From Cetobacterium somerae (GTDB lineage Bacteria; Fusobacteriota; Fusobacteriia; Fusobacteriales; Fusobacteriaceae), in NCBI RefSeq assembly GCF_022430525.1, contig NZ_CP092522.1:1-64000 (forward strand): a stretch of 64,000 nucleotides of DNA, written 5' to 3'. Shown here piece after piece: positions 17,178 through 24,159 of the stretch (position 1 is its first letter; each line of letters begins with the position of its first letter). The notes beneath the pieces were generated by a model that was not told the DNA's origin, ran no database searches, and was given only the letters and a program-made list of their open reading frames with translations. The position numbers and the translations under genes are program-made.

Positions 17178-17203
17178 CTACTACTCTGGACATCTCCTTC
17201 CAT
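17099..17203 (-). CDS. Small ORF (34 aa) between the M-box terminator and mgtA
   Basis: ATG at 17203 has an excellent SD (TTGGAGGTG, 7 bases upstream) and the frame stops at TAG 17101-17099. The peptide starts MEGDVQSSRRST and is rich in Arg, Tyr and Leu; no family is recognised. Its coding sequence overlaps two nested inverted repeats, so translation would open or close RNA structure ahead of mgtA. In Salmonella and E. coli, mgtA also has a leader ORF, but the peptide there is unrelated. It could be a leader peptide or a small membrane-modulator protein; function unknown. Confidence 0.6.
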   Translation of the reverse strand: MEGDVQSSRRSTFYLKYYLRIDLSSLTVANLFYF

Positions 17204-17230
17204 TTTTACACCTCCAAATTTTAAATTTAA

Positions 17231-17267
17231 AATAAAAAAACCTCATTACTCAAACAAGTAATAAGGT
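17231..17267 (-). terminator. Terminator of the M-box expression platform
   Basis: Minus-strand CCTTATTACTTG and CAAGTAATGAGG-type arms (17266-17241) form an imperfect stem followed by a T-run at 17240-17232. It lies directly downstream of the Mg2+ aptamer. Confidence 0.85.
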
Positions 17268-17296
17268 AAATAATCAAAAAATAATTTACTTTAATA

Positions 17297-17447
17297 ACCG
17301 TTTGAGCTTTAGCTTCATAGGGCGATGAAATTGCATTATTCTATGCCTTGAATTCGACATAGACTGTTAACCAACTCATAGTGTCTCCACTATTTCGCGG
17401 CAGCAACCCTTATCCCTATGGTAGCCTCACCTACCGATTTTTCTATC
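17297..17447 (-). ncRNA. M-box (ykoK-type) magnesium riboswitch
   Basis: The minus strand shows the conserved blocks GGTAGGTGAGGCTACC, GTTGCTGCCG, GGAGACACTATG, GTTAACAG, ATGTCGA and, at the 3' end, CCTATGAAGCTAAAGCTC in the right order and spacing for the M-box. Mg2+ binding favours the downstream terminator and so represses the Mg2+ transporter gene. Transcription should begin near 17448. Confidence 0.94.
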
Positions 17448-17454
17448 TGTGATG

Positions 17455-17483
17455 ATAATACTATATTTAAATTATTTTGTCAA
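17455..17483 (-). promoter_or_regulatory. Promoter of the M-box/mgtA transcript
   Basis: TTGACA (17483-17478), a 17-bp spacer and TATTAT (17460-17455) on the minus strand, just downstream of the recombinase stop codon. Confidence 0.88.
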
Positions 17484-17500
17484 CCTCTATAAATTTATAT

Positions 17501-18046
17501 TTAAAATCCTAGCCTTTGCTTCCCTCTATAATCGTCAGCTTTCTCTTTATTTACTCTAATATATTTTTGAGTGACAGAAACACTTGAATGATTTAATAGT
17601 TGCTGTACAAACATAATATCTTTAGTTTCATTATATGCTAACGTGGCAAAAGATTTTCTAAAACTATGTGTGCTTATGAAGGTACTATCAATATTTTCAT
17701 AATCACACGCTTTTAATATTTGATCTTGTACTTTTCTTACAAAAGCTTTTACTTCTTTTTCATTTGAGGCAAATATAAAATTATCCTCTCTAGTTCTATT
17801 TTTAAAAAGATATTCAACTAACTCCATATTTATTCTTGTAATTTGGGGCTTTTTTGTCTTTTTCTCAATTATTTCTAATTTTCCAAATTGAATATCATTA
17901 TATCTAAGTCTAGCTATGTCTTGAATTCTAAGTCCTGTATTTAATTCTACTAATAAAGCATTTCTTACATCTTGTTTTATCTTTATTGACCCTAAAATAG
18001 TATCAATCTCTTCTTTACTTATAGCCTTTGTCATTTTTCCCATCAT
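17501..18046 (-). CDS. Single-domain tyrosine recombinase (XerC/FimB-like)
   Basis: 181 aa, consisting only of the catalytic domain of tyrosine recombinases: the first catalytic Arg in NTGLRIQDIARL near residue 40, HSFRKS (H-x-x-R) near 128, LLNHSS (second His) near 150 and the nucleophile Tyr in VTQKYIRV near 161. The SAM-like N-terminal DNA-binding domain of XerC/D is absent; FimB/FimE inversion enzymes have this short form. Possible roles are resolution of replicon multimers or site-specific inversion. No obvious invertible segment flanks it. It is followed by the mgtA promoter and preceded by the MerR gene. Confidence 0.88.
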   Translation of the reverse strand: MMGKMTKAISKEEIDTILGSIKIKQDVRNALLVELNTGLRIQDIARLRYNDIQFGKLEIIEKKTKKPQITRINMELVEYLFKNRTREDNFIFASNEKEVKAFVRKVQDQILKACDYENIDSTFISTHSFRKSFATLAYNETKDIMFVQQLLNHSSVSVTQKYIRVNKEKADDYRGKQRLGF

Positions 18047-18096
18047 ATCACCCTATTTGATTATAACATTTATATTTTATTTAGAAAACAAATAAT

Positions 18097-18912
18097 CTAT
18101 AGCTTTTTTACAGGAATTTGTATTTCAGTTATATATTCCTCTGAATTTTCTGTAGTATGTATATCTATATGAAAAATTTCAAAAATATCTCCTGTAATGC
18201 TTAATTCATTTTCTTTGATAAAACGCTTAGCTTTTTCATAATATCTATAATTTTCTGAATAATATCCTCTATAGTAAATAGAAACATAATCTCCAGCTTC
18301 AATTTCCTCTCCCTCTTCTGTTCCTTCATTATTTATGACAAAAATTTCTTCATAAGTATCATATCTTTTTTTCGAAAAATTTTCTTTACTTAGAGTTCCT
18401 CCAAACTCATTTTCTGTAAACAAAAAATCATTTTCTGAAAGAGTTTTTATACTCAAAAGTTTTATTTTAAAATCAATATCACCATCATCTTTGACACGAC
18501 CTTTAGATTTTATAATTCTTCTCTTAGATATATTTTTTAATTGTGGAACTCCAAAAGATATATTATTTTTAAAATATTCTAAATTAGCTTTTTTAATCAA
18601 CAACTCTTCTTTTAATCTACTAAATTTTTCTAATTCTCTTTCTACAATTTCTAACTGTGAATCTAAAACTTTTTCTGTAGAATTAACGCTTCTTGTTTCT
18701 AAGAAACCTTTTATAGCTTCTAATCCAAGTCCTAATCCCCTTAAATTTCTTATATTATTTAATTTCCAAATCTGTTCACTTGAATAATATCGATATCCTG
18801 TGCTTTTTCTAAAAGCTGGTTCTAAAAGTTTTATTTTTTCATAGTGTCTTAATGTATCAACACTTATATTATATATTTTACTTATTTCTCCTATAGAGTA
18901 ATATTTTTTCAT
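18097..18912 (-). CDS. MerR-family regulator with C-terminal effector domain (BltR/BmrR type)
   Basis: 271 aa. The N-terminal winged helix (YSIGEISKIYNISVDTLRHY) is followed by the RYYSSEQIWKL segment, a coiled-coil dimerisation helix (about 80-125) and a C-terminal GyrI-like drug-binding region (about 150-271) ending IQIPVKKL. It is divergent from a MATE efflux gene, and a perfect MerR-type operator lies in the shared promoter region. It most likely activates the pump when a lipophilic cation or drug binds. Confidence 0.9.
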   Translation of the reverse strand: MKKYYSIGEISKIYNISVDTLRHYEKIKLLEPAFRKSTGYRYYSSEQIWKLNNIRNLRGLGLGLEAIKGFLETRSVNSTEKVLDSQLEIVERELEKFSRLKEELLIKKANLEYFKNNISFGVPQLKNISKRRIIKSKGRVKDDGDIDFKIKLLSIKTLSENDFLFTENEFGGTLSKENFSKKRYDTYEEIFVINNEGTEEGEEIEAGDYVSIYYRGYYSENYRYYEKAKRFIKENELSITGDIFEIFHIDIHTTENSEEYITEIQIPVKKL

Positions 18913-18961
18913 AAACTCACCTCATAAATATTATACACTACTTCTTTATTTTATTAAAGAG

Positions 18962-18992
18962 TTGACTCTAGAACAGTTCTAGAGTTTATAAT
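18962..18992 (+). promoter_or_regulatory. MerR-type promoter/operator of the MATE gene
   Basis: TTGACT (18962-18967) and TATAAT (18987-18992) are separated by 19 bp, the overlong spacer used by MerR activators. A perfect dyad fills it: ACTCTAGAAC (18965-18974), one base, GTTCTAGAGT (18976-18985). Confidence 0.93.
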
Positions 18993-19011
18993 ATGATTGG
19001 AGGCGATTATT

Positions 19012-20340
19012 ATGCAAAAAAAATTATTAAATGAAAATCTTTTTAAACTTATTTTTAAATATGGAGTTCCTTCTATTCTGACCATGTGGATCTTCTCTTT
19101 ATACACAATAGTGGATGGAATATTTATTGGTAAATTCTTAGGAGCTAAAAGTTTAGCTGCCGTAAATATCGTTATGCCTTATGTTAATTTTTCTTTTGCT
19201 ATTGGTATAATGGTTGCAGTTGGGAGTTCTACTATGATTGCTATTCAACTTGGATCTGGAGAAGATAAGAAGGCTTTAAAATCTTATAGTACATCTCTAC
19301 AACTTTTTATGATTTTTAGTTCAATCTTAAGTTTAATTGGAATAATTTTTCCTGAAAAAGTTGTTAGAATTTTAGGAGCTAATGATATTATTTTAGAAGA
19401 GGCTACAACCTATCTGTTTTATTTGTCGTTCTTTACTCTATTTTATATGCTTTCGTACGGTTTTGAAAGCTTTGTAAGAATTGAAGGAAGCCCTAATTAC
19501 TCTTTACTTTGTATATTGGGTGGAGCTATTATGAATATTGTTTTAGATTATTTTTTAATAGTTATACTGGATATGGGAATTAAGGGTGCCGCTATTGCCA
19601 CTGGAGCTGCTCAAATGACAACAGCTTTAATGTTAGGATATTATCTCTTATTTAAAGCCAAAAAATTAAGATACACTTTTACTAAATTTAATTTAAGAAC
19701 AGTAGGATCTATTTTATATAATGGTTCTTCTGAATTTTTAACTGAGATGGCTACTGGTGTAGTTATAATGGCTTTTAATATAAATATAATGGCTATAATT
19801 GGAAATGACGGAATCTCTGCTTTTAGTGTTATTAGCTATATATCTACTCTTGTTACTATGACAATGATTGGATTTTCTCAAGGACTACAGCCCATTATAA
19901 GCTTTAACTATGGTGCTCAATCAAATAAAAGAGTTTTAAAAATATTAAAAATAGGAACTGTTACAGTTTTTTCTTTAGGAATATTTTTCTTTTTCATCAT
20001 AAATATGTTTGCTAATGAATTAGTTTCTATTTTTATAAAAGAAAATAAAGAACTATTTATTTTAACTAAAGAAGCTGTTATATATTATAGTTTTACATAT
20101 ATCTTAATGGGAATTAATATTATTATTAGTTCATATTTTACCGCTGTAGAAGATGCTTTTATATCGAGTATTTTAAGTGTTTTAAGAGGTCTTATTTTTA
20201 TTAATATTTTATTATTTCTTTTACCAGGAATTTTCAATACAAAAGGAATTTGGTTATCTGCTCCTGTTAATGAGCTTATCATGCTTGTGGTATCATCTGT
20301 ATTTTTTATAAAAAGTGGATATAAGAAAATTGTAGAATAG
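19012..20340 (+). CDS. MATE-family multidrug efflux transporter
   Basis: 442 aa, twelve predicted membrane segments, inner membrane. Start is the ATG at 19012 behind TTGGAGGCG; an in-frame TTG at 18997 is part of that SD. MATE features include the N-terminal FKYGVPSILTMWIFSLYTIVDG segment and repeats of the form GxxxxxxPIISFNYGA near residue 285. MATE pumps export cationic drugs in exchange for Na+ or H+. It is under the adjacent divergent MerR-type regulator. Confidence 0.92.
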   Translation: MQKKLLNENLFKLIFKYGVPSILTMWIFSLYTIVDGIFIGKFLGAKSLAAVNIVMPYVNFSFAIGIMVAVGSSTMIAIQLGSGEDKKALKSYSTSLQLFMIFSSILSLIGIIFPEKVVRILGANDIILEEATTYLFYLSFFTLFYMLSYGFESFVRIEGSPNYSLLCILGGAIMNIVLDYFLIVILDMGIKGAAIATGAAQMTTALMLGYYLLFKAKKLRYTFTKFNLRTVGSILYNGSSEFLTEMATGVVIMAFNINIMAIIGNDGISAFSVISYISTLVTMTMIGFSQGLQPIISFNYGAQSNKRVLKILKIGTVTVFSLGIFFFFIINMFANELVSIFIKENKELFILTKEAVIYYSFTYILMGINIIISSYFTAVEDAFISSILSVLRGLIFINILLFLLPGIFNTKGIWLSAPVNELIMLVVSSVFFIKSGYKKIVE

Positions 20341-20419
20341 TTTTCTAATATTGTTTTGCTACTTTTTTATATTAATGTTAAAATATATAAATAAGTTTAT
20401 AGAATAAGGAGTGAAAACA

Positions 20420-20881
20420 ATGAACAAAGAAATAAGTATTAAAAAAGTAAAATTTGATGCGGAAGAAGCTTATAGAGTTGGAGATTTTTTCTGCTCAGAA
20501 GCAATAGTTAACTCTATTAGAAATAATATTGCTCCTGAAATGCCAGAAGCATTAATTGCTGTTGCCTCTGGATTCCCAGTTGGTATTGGTAAATCTAAAT
20601 GCGTTTGTGGTGCTGTTAGTGGTGGAGTTATGGCAATTAGTTATTTCTTTGGAAGAACTAAAGGTGGAGATACTAAAGTTAATAAAAATCTTGAACTAGC
20701 TTACGAATTACAAGAAGAGTTTAGAAAAAATCATAAAGTTTTATGTTGTAAAGTTTTAACTCATGGAATGGATATGGGAGCAAAAGAACATAAAAATCAA
20801 TGTGTTTCTTTTACAGGAGAAGTTGCTGAAGTTGCTGCAACTATAATTGCTAGAGAACTTGGTCTTAAAATTATTGACTAA
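20420..20881 (+). CDS. C_GCAxxG_C_C family putative redox protein
   Basis: 153 aa from the ATG at 20420 behind AAGGAG (a GTG nine bases earlier overlaps the SD and is less likely). The conserved cysteines of this small redox-protein family are visible: one in FFCSEAIV near residue 25, the CVCGAVSGG block near 63-71, CCKVLTHG near 112 and QCVSFTG near 133. Members are thought to bind a metal or form redox-active disulfides; none has a settled function. It is followed by a terminator and appears monocistronic. Confidence 0.82.
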   Translation: MNKEISIKKVKFDAEEAYRVGDFFCSEAIVNSIRNNIAPEMPEALIAVASGFPVGIGKSKCVCGAVSGGVMAISYFFGRTKGGDTKVNKNLELAYELQEEFRKNHKVLCCKVLTHGMDMGAKEHKNQCVSFTGEVAEVAATIIARELGLKIID

Positions 20882-20903
20882 TCTCTTCTAAATTTACTAT
20901 AAC

Positions 20904-20940
20904 AAAAAATGTCAAGACAACCTCTTGACATTTTTTATTA
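20904..20940. terminator. Terminator between the C_GCAxxG_C_C gene and the M42 peptidase gene
   Basis: AAAAAATGTCAAGA and TCTTGACATTTTTT form a 14-bp stem with a short loop; the A/T flanks serve both convergent genes. Confidence 0.9.
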
Positions 20941-20945
20941 TATTT

Positions 20946-22007
20946 TTAAAAACTTTTTATTATATCTTTTGATAATTCTTCTAATATCTTTTTCCCTAAA
21001 CAAATTGCATTCTTATAATCTTTTACTGATGCATATGTATAATGGGTATGAATATATCTTGTTGGAATTCCAATAACAACTGTTGGAATACTTTTTTCAG
21101 CTATATGATATTTTCCACCATTTGTACTTCCACCACTTCTTGCTATAACTTGAAATGGAATATGATTCTTAATTGCAATATTTTTTACAAATTCTTGAAC
21201 TCTAGGATTTGAAACCATTCCTGCATCTAAAACTCTAAGTTGTACTCCTTTTCCTATAGCACCTTTTGATGAAAAAGTATCTTTAAATGTATCATCTGCA
21301 GGTGATCCTTCAAAAATAATTGCAAAATCAGGTCTTACTGTATTTGCAGCTACTTGAGCTCCTCTTAACCCAACCTCTTCTTGAGCACTTACTACTCCTA
21401 CTGCTTCTACTTTTAATTCTTTAGATTTTATCTCTTTCATAATTTCCATTACAATAGCGCATCCAAGTCTATTGTCAAAAGCTTTTCCTCTAACAACCTC
21501 TATCTTTTCATCATATGAAAACATCACATCTGGTGTTATTGGATTTCCAACTTCTATTCCATATAATTCTACAGTTTCTTCATATGAACTAGTTCCAATA
21601 TCTATAACCAATTCTTCCATCTTCGGCAATCTTTGCTTTTCTTCTGCTGTCATAAAGTGAGGTGGTTTAGATGATACAACTCCCTTTATATAGTCTCCTT
21701 TGAAATTTCTTATAACAACTGAATGTGCTGGAATATTCGTTATATGCCATCCTCCTAAAGGTAAAAATGTTATAGTTCCATTGGCTTTAATTCCTTCTAC
21801 TATAAAACCAACTTCATCACTATGACAATCTAGCGCTACAACAGGTTTATCTTGTTCTATATTCGTTTTTATATAAAGATTATTTATGGAATCTCTCTCA
21901 CAAATATAACCTTTCATATTATCTTTTATAAATTCTAAAACTTCTTGTTCATGACCTGGTGCTCCATGTAAATTTGACAATTTTTCTAATAATTTAATTG
22001 TATCCAT
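20946..22007 (-). CDS. M42-family aminopeptidase (glutamyl/deblocking aminopeptidase type)
   Basis: 353 aa from the ATG at 22007 behind GGGGAGGAAG; a longer in-frame ATG lies inside the preceding gene. M42 metal ligands are visible: DCHSDEVGFIVEG near residue 68, KAFDNRLGCAI near 175, the catalytic EE in VSAQEEVGLRGAQVAA near 205, an Asp in EGSPADDTF near 230 and the terminal His in PTRYIHTHY near 320. The family forms large tetrahedral cytoplasmic complexes that trim N-terminal residues of peptides. It is 16 bases downstream of a peptide-binding protein gene, which points to peptide use as a nutrient. Confidence 0.92.
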   Translation of the reverse strand: MDTIKLLEKLSNLHGAPGHEQEVLEFIKDNMKGYICERDSINNLYIKTNIEQDKPVVALDCHSDEVGFIVEGIKANGTITFLPLGGWHITNIPAHSVVIRNFKGDYIKGVVSSKPPHFMTAEEKQRLPKMEELVIDIGTSSYEETVELYGIEVGNPITPDVMFSYDEKIEVVRGKAFDNRLGCAIVMEIMKEIKSKELKVEAVGVVSAQEEVGLRGAQVAANTVRPDFAIIFEGSPADDTFKDTFSSKGAIGKGVQLRVLDAGMVSNPRVQEFVKNIAIKNHIPFQVIARSGGSTNGGKYHIAEKSIPTVVIGIPTRYIHTHYTYASVKDYKNAICLGKKILEELSKDIIKSF

Positions 22008-22023
22008 TACTTCCTCCCCAAAA

Positions 22024-23520
22024 CTAAAATTCATATTTATAAAACTCCGGATATCCTGTTGCTTCAATATTTTTTAGATTAGTATTAACTCCATAAACAA
22101 CATTTCCATGGTATAAAGGAATTAAAGGAACATCTTCATTTAAAACCTCTTGAATCTCTTTATAATATCCCTTTCGCTTTTCTATGTCATTCTCTTTTCT
22201 AGCTAATTCTAAAAGACTATCTATCTTTGGATTTGAATAAAATGCTCTATTCCCATTACTTCCCATCTGGCTAGTGTGAATATTTGGATAATACCCATAA
22301 TCACCATCGTATGTTGATGGTCCCCATCCCATAATAAACATATCTGTGTTCCCAGATCCTGTTTGAGATAAAAAAGCTCCCCATTCTAGTAGTTCAATTT
22401 CTAAATCTATACCTATCTTTTTTAATTGATCTTGTATTATTGTTGCCACTTGAACTCTTTCTGGACTACTTACAGATATTTTTAATTTAGTTCCAACTAA
22501 TCCATTTTCTTCTAAAAGTTGTTGTGCTTTTTCAACATTGTATTCTTGAGGTAAAGCATCTTTATTATATCCAAAAACTGGTGGTGCTAAAAATTGATTA
22601 GCAACTTTTGTTTTTCCTAAATATATAGTATCAACAATACTCTCTTTGTCAATAGCCATAGCTATAATTTGTCTTAAAAGTTTATTTGATAAAGTTGGTG
22701 ATTTTGTATTTAATCCTACATATCCTGTTGTTGTAGAAGGAGCTGAATAAACTTTAGCTTTTCCACTTTTTTCTAGCTCTTCCCACGAAATTGCAGGAAT
22801 ATCTAATGACATATCAATTTCACCTGTTTCTAAACCTATAACTCTACTATTTTCTTCAGGAACTGCTTTTATTATAACAGTTTTTATTTTAGGACTTCCT
22901 TTATAATAGTTTTCATTTGAAATTAAAGTTATACTATCTCCTAATGCCCAATTTTGCACTTTATATGGTCCTGTTGCTGTAGGGTTATTAAAATAATTTT
23001 CTGAATTTTTTAAAACCTCTTTTTTATTAATAATTGATGACGATTTATGACTTAAATGATTTAAAAGAGGTGCAAATGGTTCTTCTGTAATAATTTCTAA
23101 TGTATTATTATTTAAAACTTTTATATCCTTAATCATCTTATAAAGATGAGCAACCTTAGGATTTTCTTTAGCTCTTTCCAATGTAAACTTAACATCTTCA
23201 GCAGTTAAGTTATCTCCATTTGTAAATTTCACACCCTTTTTTAACACTATTTCTAAAACATTATCATTAATTTTTTTATAACTTTCAACTAAACTTGGAA
23301 CTGGAGTTCCATTTTTTTCGTCTATTTCAAATAGTCTATCATATATTTGTGTAATAGCCACCTGAGAATAATTATCAGTTGAATTTTGTGGATCTAAAGT
23401 TTTAGGATCACTTAACTGAGCAAATACTAATTTTTCTTTTTCTTTGCTCTCTTTTTTTCTACATCCTCCAAAAATAACCAATCCCAATGTAAAAAAAACA
23501 ATAAATAACTTTTTCATCAT
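22024..23520 (-). CDS. Peptide ABC transporter substrate-binding lipoprotein (family 5)
   Basis: 498 aa from the ATG at 23520, behind TTTGGGGAGGG. The lipoprotein signal ends in FGGC (Cys20). The family-5 signature DPKTLDPQNSTDNYS opens the mature domain, and ENYYKGSPKIKTVIIKAVPEE is typical of oligopeptide- and dipeptide-binding proteins. No permease or ATPase genes lie beside it, so it must dock with a transporter encoded elsewhere. It is co-directional with and 16 bases upstream of the M42 peptidase gene. Peptide specificity is unknown; glutathione and nickel binders also belong to this family. Confidence 0.9.
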   Translation of the reverse strand: MMKKLFIVFFTLGLVIFGGCRKKESKEKEKLVFAQLSDPKTLDPQNSTDNYSQVAITQIYDRLFEIDEKNGTPVPSLVESYKKINDNVLEIVLKKGVKFTNGDNLTAEDVKFTLERAKENPKVAHLYKMIKDIKVLNNNTLEIITEEPFAPLLNHLSHKSSSIINKKEVLKNSENYFNNPTATGPYKVQNWALGDSITLISNENYYKGSPKIKTVIIKAVPEENSRVIGLETGEIDMSLDIPAISWEELEKSGKAKVYSAPSTTTGYVGLNTKSPTLSNKLLRQIIAMAIDKESIVDTIYLGKTKVANQFLAPPVFGYNKDALPQEYNVEKAQQLLEENGLVGTKLKISVSSPERVQVATIIQDQLKKIGIDLEIELLEWGAFLSQTGSGNTDMFIMGWGPSTYDGDYGYYPNIHTSQMGSNGNRAFYSNPKIDSLLELARKENDIEKRKGYYKEIQEVLNEDVPLIPLYHGNVVYGVNTNLKNIEATGYPEFYKYEF

Positions 23521-23608
23521 TACCCTCCCCAAACCTATTTTATAAGATAATACTATTTTTAAAATTGAAAATCAATTTTTATTTTATTTTTTTATAAAAA
23601 AATAATAA

Positions 23609-23644
23609 CAAAAAAGTTGAAGTAAATATTCCTTCAACTTTTTC
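23609..23644 (-). terminator. Terminator downstream of the small lipoprotein gene
   Basis: AAAAAGTTGAAG and CTTCAACTTTTT arms form a 12-bp stem with a T-run on the minus strand. Confidence 0.85.
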
Positions 23645-23667
23645 TCTATTATTATTCTTACATCTTA

Positions 23668-23784
23668 CTAATATTTTTGACTTGATGTTTTTGATGCTCC
23701 TGCTGTTTCCATATCTAATGAAGAACATGAACTTAATCCAAAAATTAATGCTCCTAAAATTAAAAATACTCCCAAAGTTTTCAT
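23668..23784 (-). CDS. Small lipoprotein, 38 aa precursor
   Basis: ATG at 23784 has an excellent SD (TTAGGAGG, about 6 bases upstream). The peptide is a complete lipoprotein signal (MKTLGVFLILGALIFGLSSC, Cys20) followed by only 18 residues (SSLDMETAG...), and the frame stops at TAG 23670-23668, 24 bases before a terminator. Very small lipoproteins of this form (entericidin-like or lysis-protein-like) are known in Gram-negative bacteria. No homologue is recognised here. A -10-like TATAAT about 50 bases upstream suggests its own promoter. Confidence 0.78.
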   Translation of the reverse strand: MKTLGVFLILGALIFGLSSCSSLDMETAGASKTSSQKY

Positions 23785-23862
23785 AAAAACCTCCTAATTT
23801 ATATTTCATTATAAGTTTATATTCTTATTATTATAGTTTTTCCTTTTATATTTAAAAGATGA

Positions 23863-23902
23863 AAATAAAAAACCTTCCTTTTGGGGAAAAGGAAGGTTTT
23901 TA
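23863..23902 (-). terminator. Strong intrinsic terminator closing the candidate sRNA
   Basis: AAAACCTTCCTTTT and AAAAGGAAGGTTTT form a 14-bp perfect stem with a CCCC loop, followed on the minus strand by TTTATTTT. It lies in an intergenic region that does not directly follow any minus-strand gene. Confidence 0.9.
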
Positions 23903-23978
23903 TAACACGGGGGAGTGTTAAAATTAAAAGATTTAAATAAATTTTTGGGGGGTATTAAATTTACTTAATCATCGGTTT
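23865..23978 (-). ncRNA. Candidate small RNA with three C-rich loops
   Basis: An independent promoter (23985-24013) and a strong terminator (23863-23902) bracket about 114 bases without a usable ORF. The RNA would carry a run of seven C near 23946-23952, a hairpin AACAC-UCCCCC-GUGUU (about 23921-23904), and the terminator hairpin with a CCCC loop. C-rich unpaired loops that bind the G-rich Shine-Dalgarno region are a known design of bacterial regulatory RNAs. The nearby peptide-transport and peptidase genes have SD regions TTTGGGGAGGG and TTTTGGGGAGG complementary to these loops. It could instead be a leader of the small lipoprotein gene 80 bases further on. Confidence 0.7.
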
Positions 23979-23984
23979 CAATTA

Positions 23985-24013
23985 ATAATACCATATCCGT
24001 AAATCTATGTCAA
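23985..24013 (-). promoter_or_regulatory. Promoter of the candidate sRNA
   Basis: TTGACA (24013-24008), a 17-bp spacer and TATTAT (23990-23985) on the minus strand: a near-consensus sigma70 promoter with no gene starting within 200 bases. Confidence 0.88.
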
Positions 24014-24159
24014 CCATGTTTTTATTTCGAATACAACTTTAAGAATCGTGTTCTTATTACGTTCTTTATTTACAATTTGTACCCATTAAAGTTTTTATAG
24101 TATTGTATTTTGGCAACTGATGTAATTTTTTTGTTTTTAATACACTTTGATATCTCAAT

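Noticed and set aside
17501-18046. Recombinase gene as evidence for an integrated phage or integron
   Set aside because: No phage genes, att-like direct repeats, cassettes or tRNA gene lie near it.
23579-23809. 76-codon minus-strand frame covering the small lipoprotein locus
   Set aside because: Its ATG lies where the SD-proximal lipoprotein gene begins in another frame, it reads through the terminator hairpin and lacks an SD. The overlapping 38-codon lipoprotein frame has SD, signal peptide and a matching terminator.
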